Origin: Lathyrus oleraceus | Taxonomy: Eukaryota; Streptophyta; Magnoliopsida; Fabales; Fabaceae | Reading direction: 5' to 3' | Length of the DNA stretch: 64,000 nt | Assembly: GCF_024323335.1 (NCBI RefSeq) | Contig: NC_066583.1 | Coordinates: 371,633,175-371,697,174 of the forward strand | In this document: positions 24,789 to 35,899 of the stretch, in pieces | Layout: each line of letters opens with the position of its first letter | How positions within the stretch are numbered: position 1 is the stretch's first letter | Notes under the pieces: generated by a model | The model's input: only the letters and a program-made list of their open reading frames with translations | The model's database searches: none | Told to the model about the DNA's origin: nothing | Position numbers and translations under genes: made by a program

Positions 24789-26240
24789 ATGGATAAGCAA
24801 AGAAGGAATACGAAGAAGTACAGTTTCAGACAACCCGACTTGAATGAGTTAAGGAGTTTGATATCCTATGTATTAGATCCCTTGGAATTCAAGGCTCGTT
24901 ATGGGAAGCTTCTGTCTATTCTGGCTACTCAAGTGGATGAAGGTCTAATGAGTGTGTTGATGCATTTCTATGATCCCTTGTACCGTTGCTTCACTTTTCC
25001 GGATTTCCAGCTTTTGCCCACGCTTGAGGAGTATGCCTATCTTGTGGGCATACCTATCCTAGACCAGTTGTCGTTCAGTGGCTTGGAGAGAGTTCCTTCA
25101 TCTCAAGAGATTGCTGATCTGTTGCGTATAGATGAATCTATTATTGGTGCTCATATGACTACCAAAGGTGGAATTCAAGGTCTCCCGTCTGATTTCCTCA
25201 TTGATCAAGCTACTATTTTTGGGAAGGCCATGAGTGAGGACGCCTTTGAGGCCATATTTGTACTTCTCATCTATGGGCTAGTGTTATTCCCCAACATCGA
25301 CAAGTTTGTGGATGTGAATGCCATTAGGATTTTCTCTACTCTTAATCCCGTTCCTACTCTGTTGGGTGACACTTATTTCTCTTTGCATATGAGGAATGCA
25401 AAGGGCGGTGGTACCATTGTGTGTTGTTTGCCTCTGTTGTACAAGTGGTTTATTTCGCACTTGCCTCAGACGCTCGCCTTCAAGGAGAACAAAGGATGTC
25501 TACGGTGGTCCACGAGACTTATGTCTCTCACTAATGATGATATCTTTTGGTACAACCGTGTATATGATAGTGTGCAGATTATCGACTCTTGTGGTGAATT
25601 CTCCAATGTACCTCTTCTTGGTACATGCGGTGGAATTAACTACAACCCTATTTTGGCACGTCGTCAGCTTGGGTTCCCCCTAAAGGATAAAACCAATAAC
25701 ATTCTGTTAGAGGGTGTGTTCTTTCAGGAGGGTAAAGATCCCCAAGGCTTGAAGGGCAGGATGGTCCGCGCTTGGCGCAAGATCCATAAGAAAGGAAGGA
25801 AGGAGCCAGGTCCGAAGAACTGTATCGCTTTGGAACCCTATACCTCTTGGTTTAGGAGGAGAGCTTCCGAGTACCTCATGCCTTATGAGTATCCAAGACC
25901 CACACCTTTGGTTGTGGCTGGGCCTTCAACCCTCCCTAGCCAAGGAGTAGAGGAGTTGAGAGACGAAGACCGTTCGCGTGCTTGGATCCGTGAATGAGAG
26001 GAGTTGCTTCAGCAGATCAAAGAGAAGGATGCTTTGATAGAGTTTCTTGAGCACCAGGTTATTGATGATCCTGATGATGGATTGACTTCTCTACTTCCTC
26101 AGTCTTCCAAGTTTTGGAAGAGGAAGTATGATCGACTCGCCAAAGAGAAGGCAGATATGGAGGCAGCCTATGAAAGGGAGGTGAAGAGGCTTCGTGCAGC
26201 TTATCTTCCGGTCTCGAGGGCTTTGGACGATTGCTTTTAG
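24789..26240 (+). pseudogene. Ogre A ORF1 (DUF7745/plant-mobile-domain-like), one nonsense
   Basis: The likely start is the ATG at 24789 (MDKQRRNTKKYSFRQPDL), although the frame is open from 24690. The protein has the plant-mobile-domain-like pattern LMHFYDPLYRCFTFPDFQL, PTLEEYAYLVGIP, VLFPNIDKFVDVNAI, GGGTIVCCLPLLYKWF and CGGINYNPILARRQLG. A Lys/Glu-rich coiled coil follows. An in-frame TGA at 25995-25997 separates the domain from its coiled-coil tail (26004-26240). ORF1 upstream of gag is a hallmark of Ogre elements and its role is unknown. It is clearly homologous to the intact Ogre B ORF1. Confidence 0.75.
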
Positions 26241-26706
26241 GGATCCATATGATGTTCATTTTCCTTCTCTCTTGTATTGTATTTGGTTACCAAGACTGTA
26301 CTTCTTTGGCGTAAAAACATTTCCAAATATTAATTGACGTGATATTTCCGTAAGTGATAAACGTTTAATATTTCCAAAATTTTGCAAATAAGACTCTAAA
26401 GTTCCTCTGATATAAAAATTAAATCATAAGCATTGCATGCATCATGTTTATCTATTCCTAGGGGTTTATATCTTCTTCTTGATTCTAGTCGGGGTTTTCT
26501 TACACTGTTTATCTAATGTGAGACTGGAATCAAGGGGTAGAATACCCTTTGAAATTGATAAACATGTCATTGCATTTGCATATTCATTAGCATGTCTTGC
26601 ATAACAGGTATCGCCGCAGTGTTCTCATCTTATTTGGTATTCCATTATTAGGATAGATGACTCAGGCATTCACCGATACGGTACCCGAAGGAATCAATAG
26701 AGAGCA
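26241..26706 (+). other. Ogre A spacer between ORF1 and gag
   Basis: Non-coding. It contains an ATAACAG acceptor-like site near 26605, at the same relative place as the acceptor-like sites upstream of Ogre B gag. Confidence 0.4.
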
Positions 26707-29630
26707 ATGGAAGGTTTACAAGCAGAGCTCGCTGAGATGAGGATTCGCATGAATCAGTTCATGGAAGTGGTCCAAGGAGTGGCTCAGGGACAACAGGAGA
26801 TTAGATTGTTGGTACAGGGGAATCCCCCTACTACTCAACCAGAGGTTATGGCTGATCCTCCCGCTGGAGAGGCCAATGGACCCAATGGACCGGGGCCTAT
26901 CCCAATCCCATATGGTAACCTTGGTCAACAACCCATCCATGATGATCAGGAGGATCAATTCCCCCTGCTTCAGGAGGACTTTGGCACGGGCCATGGTATG
27001 GACCCTATGTTTCAGAGACTAGAAGAGAGGTTGAAAGTTGTGGAAGGGCAGAATGCTCTTGGTGTGGATGTTGCTGACTTGGGGTTGGTCCCAGGCGTGA
27101 GAGTTCCGCCAAAATTCAAAGTCCCCGTGTTTGATAAGTATAATGGCAACTCTTACCCGAAGACTCATGTATAAGCTTACTTCCGCAAGATGATCGCGTA
27201 TTCTGATGATGAGAAGCTGCTCATGTACTTCTTCCAGGACAGCCTAGCTGGGGCATCCTTAGAGTGGTATATGAGGCTGGACAGAGCCCATATTCGCTGC
27301 TGGAGAGACTTGGCTGAGGCCTTTGTGAAGCAATATCAGTACAATAAGGATATGGCACCTGACAGGGCTCAACTCCAAAATATGTCTCTCAAGAGCAACG
27401 AGTGCTTCAAAGAGTATGCTCAACGCTGGAGAGAGTTGGCTTCCCGTGTTCAGCCTCCGATGTTGGAAAAAGAGATGGCCAACATGTTTATGAACACACT
27501 GCCCGGGTCTTATTTGGAGTGTCTGGTGGGTTGCAACGCTTCAAATTTTGCTGATGTGTTCTCTACCGGTGAGAGGGTGGAGAACTACTTGAAGACGTGT
27601 AAGATCCAAAATGGAGTTGGATCATCCTCAGGGACGAAGAAGCCAGTCTTAGGAGGACAGAATAGGAGAGAAGGGGATGCAAATGCCATATCTTCTTATC
27701 AGAACAGGGGTAACCGGAGGAATAACTTTCAGAATTACCATCAACAACCTTATGTTGCAGCAGTGACCATTCCGGCTTCAGCACCAGTGCAACAACAACA
27801 ACCTCAACGTCAACAAAATCAATACCAACAACAACAGGGTAACAGACCTGCTTATCAACAGAGACAGAGGATGATGGATAGGCATTTCGACACTCTTCCG
27901 ATGTCGTATGCCCAGTTGCTTCCCAACCTTCAACATTTGACACTTGTGCAGTTACGCACTTTGGCTCGTCTCGTTAGCAGGCTTCCAGTGGGTTATGACG
28001 CCAATGCTAGGTGTAGTTTCCACTTTGGGGAACCTGGCCACACTATTGAGAACTGCAAAGCTTTTAAGCACGTAGTTCAGGACCTTATTGTTTCAAAGGC
28101 CATTAACTTTGCGCCGGCTCCTAATGTTGTCAACAATCCTATGTCGCAGCATGGTAGAGCAAATGTTAACATGGTTGAAGGAGAAGTCAAATTAATCAAG
28201 GAGGTGTTGAAGCTGAAGACTCCGCTGTTAGAAATCAAAGAATACTTGCTAAAGGCAGATGTTTTCCCCGGCTGTGGGAGCGGTTGTTTGGGTTGTGTTG
28301 CAGAGAGTGGGGGTTGTGTGAAGCTGCAACAAGGTATCCCAGCCTTGCTTGATGATGGTATCCTCCAAGATGAAGACTTATCTGCCCAAAGGTCTGTTGA
28401 AGGGGTTGTTGAGAATGCAGATGTTGATCCTCTCTTTCTTGAAGATGCTGAAGAATTTACAAATGTTGTTCCTGCTGATTTTGTAATTCCAATTGATGTA
28501 ATTAATTTTTCTGATGTTGTTGCTGATATTCCAAACATGGTGTTTGATTCTGATGTACTTGCTGAACTTGATTCCGATGTTTCGGATGTTTGTACTTCAA
28601 TAAATAAGATTTTTGAGTATGACTGTGACGTTGCCACTATCAAAATTTTATACCCGACCGCTCAGATAAATGCGCCAGTAGCGCAACCGGTACCACCAGT
28701 GCAACCACATCAATCCACTATGACCATCACGACCCCTGGTCCTTTACCTTTCACCAGCGAAAGGGCCATTCCTTGGTATTACAGGGGGAGTGTGTACACG
28801 CATGATCATGGAGTGGAGCAGCCACTGAAAGTAGAAGAGGTGCAGGATCAGAAGTCTGAACCTGGAATTGAGATAAAAGATCCCGCAGTGGACAATGTTG
28901 GTGGAATCGGGCGATTCACCAGAAGTGGTAGACTGTTCTCACCACCGGTTACCCAACCTGATAGTGTTGACGCCGCGGCGAAGGCCAAAGGCAAGCAAGT
29001 TGTGAATGAGGGTACCTCTGCACCACAGGCTGGCTCTGAGCCTGCTTTTGCGAAGGATGTGGACGAACTTTTGAGAATTATAAAGAAAAGCGATTACAAG
29101 GTAGTCGATCAGTTGATTCAGACGCCATCCAAGATATTTATTCTCTCACTCCTGCTGTGTTAGGAGGCACACAGGGAGGCACTCCTGAAGGTCCTTAATG
29201 TTGCATATGTGCCTCAGGAGATCTCAGTGAACCAACTAGAAGGGATCGTTGCAAATGTTCATACAAGCAACGGGTTGGGTTTTACTGATTCTGACTTGAC
29301 GCCAGCTGGACACGATCATAACAAGGCTTTGCACATCTCGATGGAGTGTAAAGACACTGTGTTATCCCATGTTCTGGTGGATACAGGTTCCTCTCTCAAT
29401 ATGCTACCCAAGAGAGCCCTGTCAAGGTTAGATGTAGAAGGTTTGATCTTGAAGCCTTCCGATCTTGTGGTGAGAGCCTTCGATGGTTCTAAGAGATCGG
29501 TATTTGGAGAAATAGAATTGCTAATTCAGATTGGATCACAAACCTTCAACACCGTCTTCTATGTGATGGATATCAGTCCTTCGTATAGCTGCTTGTTGGG
29601 TCGTCCTTGTATCCACAATGCTGGGGCAGT
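26707..29630 (+). pseudogene. Ogre A gag-pro, two nonsense codons, truncated by Athila insertion
   Basis: One frame begins with MEGLQAELAEM. It contains the gag core (MYFFQDSLAGASLEWYM near 27223), a Gln-rich linker, a zinc-knuckle-like CSFHFGEPGHTIENC near 28014-28060, and the protease with VDTGSSLNMLP near 29378-29410. It is interrupted in frame by TAA at 27172-27174, where the homologue has a Gln codon, and by TAG at 29161-29163. It carries an extra Asp-rich segment (about 28380-28640) absent from Ogre B. After LLGRPCIHNAGAV the Athila LTR begins at 29631, so the rest of protease and pol lies beyond the window. Gag packages the RNA and the aspartic protease matures the polyprotein. This copy is dead. 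Confidence 0.85.
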
Positions 29631-30918
29631 TGATCGCGACTTTATGAGTCTATTGGGGTATTAACTGCAAGTGCACAGTCTAATCGCGTAGTAATAAAAG
29701 ATATCGATCCCACAGGGACTTATGAATCGATATACCGTTTTCTAAGGTTACTTCGTAAAGCTAAGGAGGATGATACTTTGTTGATTAGGGGGAAAAATAA
29801 AACTAAAATAAGATCTAGATTAAATATCAAATAAGCGGATATCGGTATGCAGTTCGTCGTAATTAGTGAATCAAATCTTCGTTGGTTTCGTAGTTTTAAA
29901 ATAAATCTTTTCAGTAGACACTATTGATTTAAAAGCCTTTTCTCAAACTCTCGCTCTGTTGAATAGACTATGACTTTATATTAACGTGCGCTGTCACTAA
30001 TTAGTTAAGTCCAAAATCACTTTTTGAAAACAATAGAATCTATAGAAACTCTTTTTAAGAAAATGCTAACCATTTAAACACCCTTGTCTCAAACTCTCGC
30101 TCGTTTGACTTAGGTTATATAATTAAACTAAAATGCTTAACTCTCGTCCTCACATTTAACCTTTAAAAATACTTTTTGAAAATGACTAAAATTTAATTAA
30201 CTCTAAAAATTGCTTTCGCCCTGATTTAAAATTAATGTCCAATTTACACTGTCCAGTTAAAAGCTCAAACCGTCGTTCTATTGATTTTAACTTCTTTATG
30301 TCTTTTACTCTCGTACAAAAACCTTGGTATTAACTCTGTAAATTGAGACCATAAAAAGAGTGATTATGTTTTTAAACAAAATTAAACCAACTTAGTTTTG
30401 ATTCCTTCATTCCGCTTACTTTACATACCGATATCTAAGTTTATTTAGCCAGACATGCTAAACAAGCCTAAACAATAATTATGCTTACATACAGCCATAT
30501 CAGACAGACAGTATAAATAAATAGCAGTGCAGAGCATATATAAATTTAAACAATAAAATTAAAGAACCTGTAAAATTAATAGAAGTCTTGATTATTCCTA
30601 GCTTCGATGCTTGAACTCTCCACCACAAACCGGTTGGATTTGTTCTTACAATCTTCGATCGGACAAGAAAATAAAAACGAAGGAATAAAATACTATGATC
30701 TAACGTAAGGTTAGATCCAGTAAAAATTACACAATAGTTTCCGGTGTAGAAACTATTGTGAGAAAATTAATTGAATGCTTTAAAATTGACTAGAAAAGGA
30801 AAGGAAATAAAAATTGCTAGGAAAGTAGAGTGCTGGAAAATAAGAAAAACAGTAAAAAATAATGCGGTGCCGAAAACTGGAAAATTGAGCGAGAGCTGCA
30901 GGGTTCCACAATTGGTCC

Positions 30919-30926
30919 TATTTATA
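30919..30926 (-). promoter_or_regulatory. TATA box of the Athila LTR
   Basis: TATAAATA on the minus strand, about 150 bp downstream of the palindrome cluster and 355 bp into the LTR. The same octamer is found in the internal promoter at 33804-33797. Confidence 0.6.
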
Positions 30927-31045
30927 TCAATCCATCAAGTGACCGTTTCTTCCATTCAGTAGGTTTCCTCACGTCAACTGGTCAAGCGAAGAAAGAGGAA
31001 GAACGTGCTTCTGTTACGCGTCAAACCCAAAAATATAGGAATGGG

Positions 31046-31112
31046 GGTGTGACGTTCGTCACACCATGTGTTACGCTCGTAACACAAAGCAGGGGGGCGT
31101 GACGCTCGTCAC
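31046..31112. promoter_or_regulatory. Cluster of TGACG/CGTCA palindromes in Athila LTR
   Basis: Three inverted repeats, each with a 2-bp centre. GGTGTGACG-TT-CGTCACACC is at 31046-31065, TGTGTTACG-CT-CGTAACACA at 31067-31086, and GTGACG-CT-CGTCAC at 31099-31112. Arms are 9, 9 and 6 bp with no mismatch, and arm changes are matched on both sides. TGACG is the core site of plant TGA-class bZIP factors, which makes an enhancer role plausible. Confidence 0.6.
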
Positions 31113-31279
31113 AGCTTCAGCGCTTCTAGTTGATAGTTGTGGGCTGGGCTTTAGTGGAAATTGCTTCTTATCATCTTTTTGCACCTCCTTTTCTTTCTTT
31201 TCCACGTATGCTTCAAATAATGTTGCCTGGAATAAATAGAAGGAAAATACCAAAAGTGTGATATTATTTCATGTTATCA

Positions 31280-31291
31280 AACTCCCCCATA
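31280..31291 (-). other. Polypurine tract of the Athila element
   Basis: On the minus strand GTATGGGGGAGTT directly precedes the LTR terminus TGATAACA. It would prime plus-strand DNA synthesis. Confidence 0.8.
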
Positions 31292-31832
31292 CTTAGACTT
31301 TTGCTTGTCCTCAAGCAAGATATAGTATAGAAATCGTTTTAAAATATTAGCCAGATGAAATTTCTAAACACACATCAATTCGCGCTAGGTTGCAAGTAAA
31401 TCTCATTTAGAAATAGCCTGAGCTTAATCTTAACATCAACAACTACCGTTACAACCTCAGATAACCCCACCTTATGCAAACCAGTTCGAGTCACGCTATT
31501 ATAGCTATTCTAGTTCCTTTACTCTTATTTCACCCGTTTTCATTCTAGCGAAATCACATTAAGCCCTTTATCTTTTCGCGCACATAGTGGAGTAACCGGT
31601 TAGTGATTCTGATCCCCTCTTTAGCTTGAAGTTCAGGTACATAAGTTGGATAACTTCGTCATTTAGTCCATTGCAGATTGCGGGGGATCGGACCGTAGTC
31701 CGCCCTACCAAGTTCAGCACCAGAAACCGCTGAACCAACTCACAATGGATCGTTCATACAATGTTTTTGTAGGCTCTGCAACCTTTGGATTAAATGATCT
31801 GGTAAGGATCACCTAACTTAATTAGTGCATTT

Positions 31833-31884
<52 letters not shown>

Positions 31885-32403
31885 TTGTTGTTTTGGGAAT
31901 CATTCACTTATATTCATCGGCTCTCCACGTAATTTGCTATTAAGATGGTGCCGACTTCTCGTATAAACTACTCGGGGTTACTATAAAACTAAAAGTTCAA
32001 GGGATTGATATAATAGGTACTTTTCCCGATCTAACATGTTGAGGTTTTTAGAGCGTTGGGGCGGTAATAATTTTCGTCTTAATTTTACTTAAGTTTGATA
32101 AAATAAGCAACCTTTATACTTATTGAGTGTGTTAAGTGTTAAATTTTTTTTTTTGGCTCAAGAAAATTGAGGGGAAAAGATAATACAAAATTTTCACACT
32201 AGGGACTCGACTTAAAATAAATATATTATATTTAGATAAGGGAAATAACAATGAAAGGGAAGATAACATACTTGAAAGAGGAATGTTGGAAAAGAAATAA
32301 TCATAACGGAAACAAAGTTTTTCCCCCCCGCACTTAAATGAAACATTGTCCCCAATGTTTTTAGAGAAAAGCGAAAAGAAAGGAAATAAATAGATAAATA
32401 TGC
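31292..32403 (-). other. Athila 3' untranslated region
   Basis: No coding frame is present. It contains a TA microsatellite at about 31838-31880 and a block near 31680-31760 of the kind seen downstream of the last ORF in plant Athila elements. Confidence 0.6.
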
Positions 32404-33699
32404 TTAATTTTGCCGACGCTCTCTTGTTCTCGGCCCCGGTGATCGTTGATGAACCTCTAAGTCATCAAACCTGCTGAGCAAATCGGTGAACCGCTGGTCG
32501 GTTATTGCATTCCTCGCTTCCTGTTGTTGTTGCATCTGGCGCATCAGTTGCATCACTTTGTTATTCTACGCATGCATAACATCAATAACATCCATGATGT
32601 CATCATTAGTTGTTGGCCTTCTTCGACGACGTCGGGAGGATGGACCAGTTGCATCATCGGAAGGGTTAAGCGGGGCTGACTGTTGTTCAAGACCTTGATC
32701 ACCTTGCTCCATTTCTTCAAACTCGTTCGGGGCCGGGTTTGCTTGTGTAGGCTCGGTAGCTTCGGGAGCATTCAGATCGTAGAGGAATCGGTCAGGGTTG
32801 GTGACATCAGTGAGGGCTATGTTGGGCAAGACAACGCTTGGGACTTCTTGGTTATTCACCATAAGATAATACCTTCCGCCTACCCTATTTTTGATTAAGC
32901 GGTTGGAGCGACAATAGCTTATATCCATAAATAGGGGTGGGAGAGCTTGTAAATTTTGAAGTCGGTCCCCTAAATTTAAGCCAAGTGCTATGGTGGTTAT
33001 TAATCCTCCAATCACGAAAGGTTGGAGGCCTCTAGTACATATGGTGTGGATATGGTGAAATAAGAAAGAAGCGACGTTTACCTTTGTATCCATTGCAAAG
33101 ACGCAGTGGAGGAAGAATAATTCCTTGGCATTGACTTTGCTGTTGTTGGGTCGACCGAAAATGGTGTTTTGCAAAATGCGGATAAAATACCGGATGGTTG
33201 GGTTATGTTTGTGTGAAGCAAGTAGTGCATCCCAATTATCGGTTTCCACACCGGATATTTTTCTAAAGAGGTCGAAGGAGTTTATGGGCCACTGTGAGTT
33301 CAGAGGGATTCTTGGGTGGACTTGGTCTCCTACAGGGAACTGTAGCATGGCACTCAACTGATCCTGGGATAGTGAGTACTCGGTGTTGAACATGCGGAAA
33401 GTTGTGGTACCGATTAAGTACTCGTCTTCACCGGGTGGAGTGGTGTATGAATAAGAACTTAAAAATTCTAAGGTGAGTGATGGGTAGGTAGGTTGATTGT
33501 GTGTGCAAAGAAAAGTTAAATCAGCAAGCCGAAGCATCCATTGCACACCTTGAAGTAATCCTAATTCTTGTAAACAATTTAAATCAGGATACCTAGTAGA
33601 GATGACACCTCGTTGTTGAAACCGATCGAATTGCTCTCGTTGATAGTTATCATCTTCGGATCGGAAGATGATATTTCCGAATTGTTGGTTTTCCGCCAT
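32404..33699 (-). pseudogene. Athila downstream ORF, copy 2 (ATHILA ORF1-like), one nonsense
   Basis: Starting at the ATG at 33699 (MAENQQFGNIIFRSEDDN), the frame runs 377 codons to TAG at 32566-32568. It continues in the same frame to TAA at 32404-32406, giving a coiled, Gln-rich tail (MQQQQEARNAI, FTDLLSRFDDLE). The shared core is YPSLTLEFLSS, TFRMFNTEYSLS, NPTIRYFIRIL, TIFGR, ELFFLHCVF and GGLITTIALGL. It is paralogous to copy 1 at 34435-35634 (LTLEFLSS, FRMFNMEYQF, NPAFRYFHKIL, TLFGKK, GGLITMIGNAIGL). This resembles the ATHILA ORF-1 family (function unknown), here in the position of env-like genes. A basic Arg-run precedes the tail. It has its own TATA box 98 bp upstream. Confidence 0.7.
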
Positions 33700-33796
33700 A
33701 TCGATAGGTGGGTTGAAAGAATGAAAAAGGGTGAAAATGTATTTGTATAGAGTAGTTTGTTGGAATGGTGTGGTTTAGGGAGAAATGGAGTGTAGG

Positions 33797-33804
33797 TATT
33801 TATA
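33797..33804 (-). promoter_or_regulatory. Internal TATA box ahead of Athila ORF copy 2
   Basis: The minus strand reads CCCTATAAATACC, 98 bp upstream of the ATG at 33699. It has canonical spacing for a plant promoter with a short leader and is identical in its octamer to the LTR TATA box. Confidence 0.55.
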
Positions 33805-33964
33805 GGGAGAGTTTTTGGAAGTTGGAAGAGAAGTGGGTGAAAGGAAAATAAATATGGATGAATGTGATTGGGATGGAGTAAAGGTGAATGAATGGGGAAA
33901 ATAAAAAGGTGGGTGGGTAATGGTCGTGTCCCCAACGGTCACCAACGTTCACCTATTTTGGAGT

Positions 33965-34047
33965 TGTCACGCTCGTGACAGAAGGTGTTACGGGCGTCAC
34001 ATGCACTTGCGTGACGACCGTGATGGCTTGTGTGACGCTCGTCACAC
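33965..34047. promoter_or_regulatory. Second cluster of TGACG/CGTCA palindromes, internal
   Basis: TGTCACG-CT-CGTGACA is at 33965-33980, TGTTACG-GG-CGTCACA at 33986-34001 (one arm mismatch), a degenerate copy is near 34010-34025, and GTGTGACG-CT-CGTCACAC is at 34030-34047. The architecture, with a 2-bp centre, is the same as in the LTR cluster. The cluster lies 160-250 bp upstream of the internal TATA box. Confidence 0.55.
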
Positions 34048-34434
34048 CAGTCAGCTTGCAACGGTCACTTACGTGGGTGCTTCATAATTTGTTTTTATTA
34101 TTATATTTTTTTGTTTTTGTTTATGTTTATTATATTTTGCTATTGTTATATTTTAGAAATACCATGTATGCTATTCTATTACCCCATAGTGTAAATATTT
34201 TTTTTTCTCTAATAGGCTATGTAAGTAGCATACAGTAAAGATCATTATTGATAATTGTAGATATTGCATAGAACAAAATAAAATAAAATAAACCAATGAT
34301 GCAATAGCTTCATAAAATAAACATAATGTAACATTTGAAGGTAAAAGAAAACATGGAAAACAAATACTAAGATTAAGACAATGTTAAACGAAACTATAGC
34401 TTCCCTAAAACTAAAACTAATTAACTAAAAACTT
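34048..34434 (-). other. Spacer between the two Athila ORFs
   Basis: AT-rich sequence following the stop of copy 1 in element orientation. No coding potential is seen. Confidence 0.5.
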
Positions 34435-35713
34435 CTAGCCACTTGTAGGATCTTTGGCCGGAGGAGCAAAGGAGTTAACACGGTTTAGCAACTCGTGGAA
34501 TTGATTTGTCATACTGCTCATGTATCCTAGAAATTCATGTCCCATATTAGTTAGCTCTTTTCTGATGGCTTCTTGTTCTGACATCAAGGCTTGAATGGCG
34601 GTGTTATAATCAGTTCCGGGCATATGATGTCTAAGATCAGGTATTGCCGACTCTTCGGTCGGGATAGGATGAGGTGGAGAGTCAATATCATAATAACCAG
34701 ATGGTGTCTGAGGGTCAGACTCAGCATAAGGAATCTGGTCGTCACAAATCTCATAGTCTTGGATGGATTCAATAGATCTAACAGGGGAGGGTATTCCATT
34801 CAGGTTGTAGAGCCAATTGTTTCGGTTATGAACACTAGTCATCGGACTAGGCAAGGTGAATAGGCAAAGAACTTGGTTGTTAATTATTAGCTCAAACTCT
34901 TCAGGCCCTAGGTTTCCTATAAACATAGTGTTGAAGAGGAAGGGTATACTCATAGGCGCAATGCCACAAAAAGGGCTCAAGTCAAGCATGGGTTGGCGTA
35001 ATCCGATAGCATTACCAATCATGGTTATCAATCCGCCTATTTGAATTGGTGCTCGGTCATCTTGAATAAGGCGGTCAAAATTCGCCAACATATAAGTGGC
35101 ACCATTCACTGGGCGGTTCTGGGAAGCACAAAATATGATGAAGAGTTCATCACGTGAAACTGTGGTAATGTTTGATTTCTTCCCAAAAAGAGTGTGTGCT
35201 AGGATTTTATGGAAATAACGAAAAGCTGGGTTATGTATGTTTCCAGAAAGAAACTCATGCTCCTCAGGGTCATCATTTCTCGTTAAACTTCCCCAAAAAT
35301 ATTCAAGTTCTCTATATTCAAAAAGGTCTTCTTGGCTCATGGTGAATGTATCAAAAGAGGTAGGAAACCCTAAAAGGTTAGTAAAGTCTTGAATGTTAAA
35401 TTGATACTCCATATTGAACATCCTGAACTGAGTGAAACCTCTGCTTATTCCTTTTCCATGGCTGGGTAGATAGAATAGGGAGCTAAGGAATTCTAGAGTT
35501 AGCCTCCGGTAAGTGACAAATTGTCTTCGAATAGGAGTGGTTTCCCACCCTATTTGACTCAGCAGATACATGACACTCTCTCTTAGTCCAAGGGCAGTCA
35601 TTGCCCAATCATCAACATAGAAACTAGGTAGCATCTCTCTCTGCTAGTTCTTCAAACTTTTGTTTCTGAGCTTTCCCTCTAAATTTGATACCCATACGAT
35701 CAATTTGTCCCAT
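34435..35713 (-). pseudogene. Athila downstream ORF, copy 1 (ATHILA ORF1-like)
   Basis: An open frame of 399 codons starts at 35634 (MLPSFYVDDWAMTALGL). An out-of-phase ATG at 35713 (MGQIDRMGIKFRGKAQ) leads toward it, separated by a one-base slip in a GA run near 35640-35650, so the original N-terminus was probably 35713. The domain order is LTLEFLSSLFYLP, FTQFRMFNMEYQF, a FRYFHKILAHTLFGKK block, GGLITMIGNAIGL, FELIINNQVL, then an acidic Pro-rich linker and a C-terminal helix. The family and function are as for copy 2. A pyrimidine-rich TTTTTCTTTTCTTTAG site just upstream (about 35745-35730) looks like a splice acceptor, consistent with spliced subgenomic expression known for env-class plant elements. 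Confidence 0.65.
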
Positions 35714-35899
35714 CAGGTTAGTGTTAACTAAAGAAAAGAAAAACAAGAATTTAGTCAGGATTTGGCCAGATGCCGAAAGAAGAAAAGAAGAAAAGTTTTA
35801 TAAAATAGAATAAATGAAGAATGAATACTAAATAAAATCAAAAGGGATAATCAAAGAAGAAAAAAATATAAAATAAAAATAGAAAATAAAATAGAAAGT

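Larger units (their letters stand above)
29631..31279 (-). mobile_element. 3' LTR of the Athila-like element
   Basis: The 1649-bp LTR reads TGATAACATG...GTCGCGATCA on the minus strand. It is preceded in element orientation by the polypurine tract GTATGGGGGAGT. The left edge abuts GCAGT of the Ogre A protease (29626-29630), the expected 5-bp target copy; the other copy lies outside the window. Within U3 there are three TGACG/CGTCA palindromes at 31046-31112 and a TATAAATA box at 30926-30919. The block near 29650-29720 (GCAAGTGCACAGTC, ATCGATCCCACAGGGACT) resembles sequences common near the ends of plant Athila LTRs, which is my recollection. Confidence 0.85.

Noticed and set aside
28077..28643. 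188-codon minus-strand open frame
   Set aside because: It is a shadow of the Ogre A gag-pro frame on the opposite strand. It has no domain and Ser/Thr-rich composition expected from antisense of an Asp/Val-rich region.
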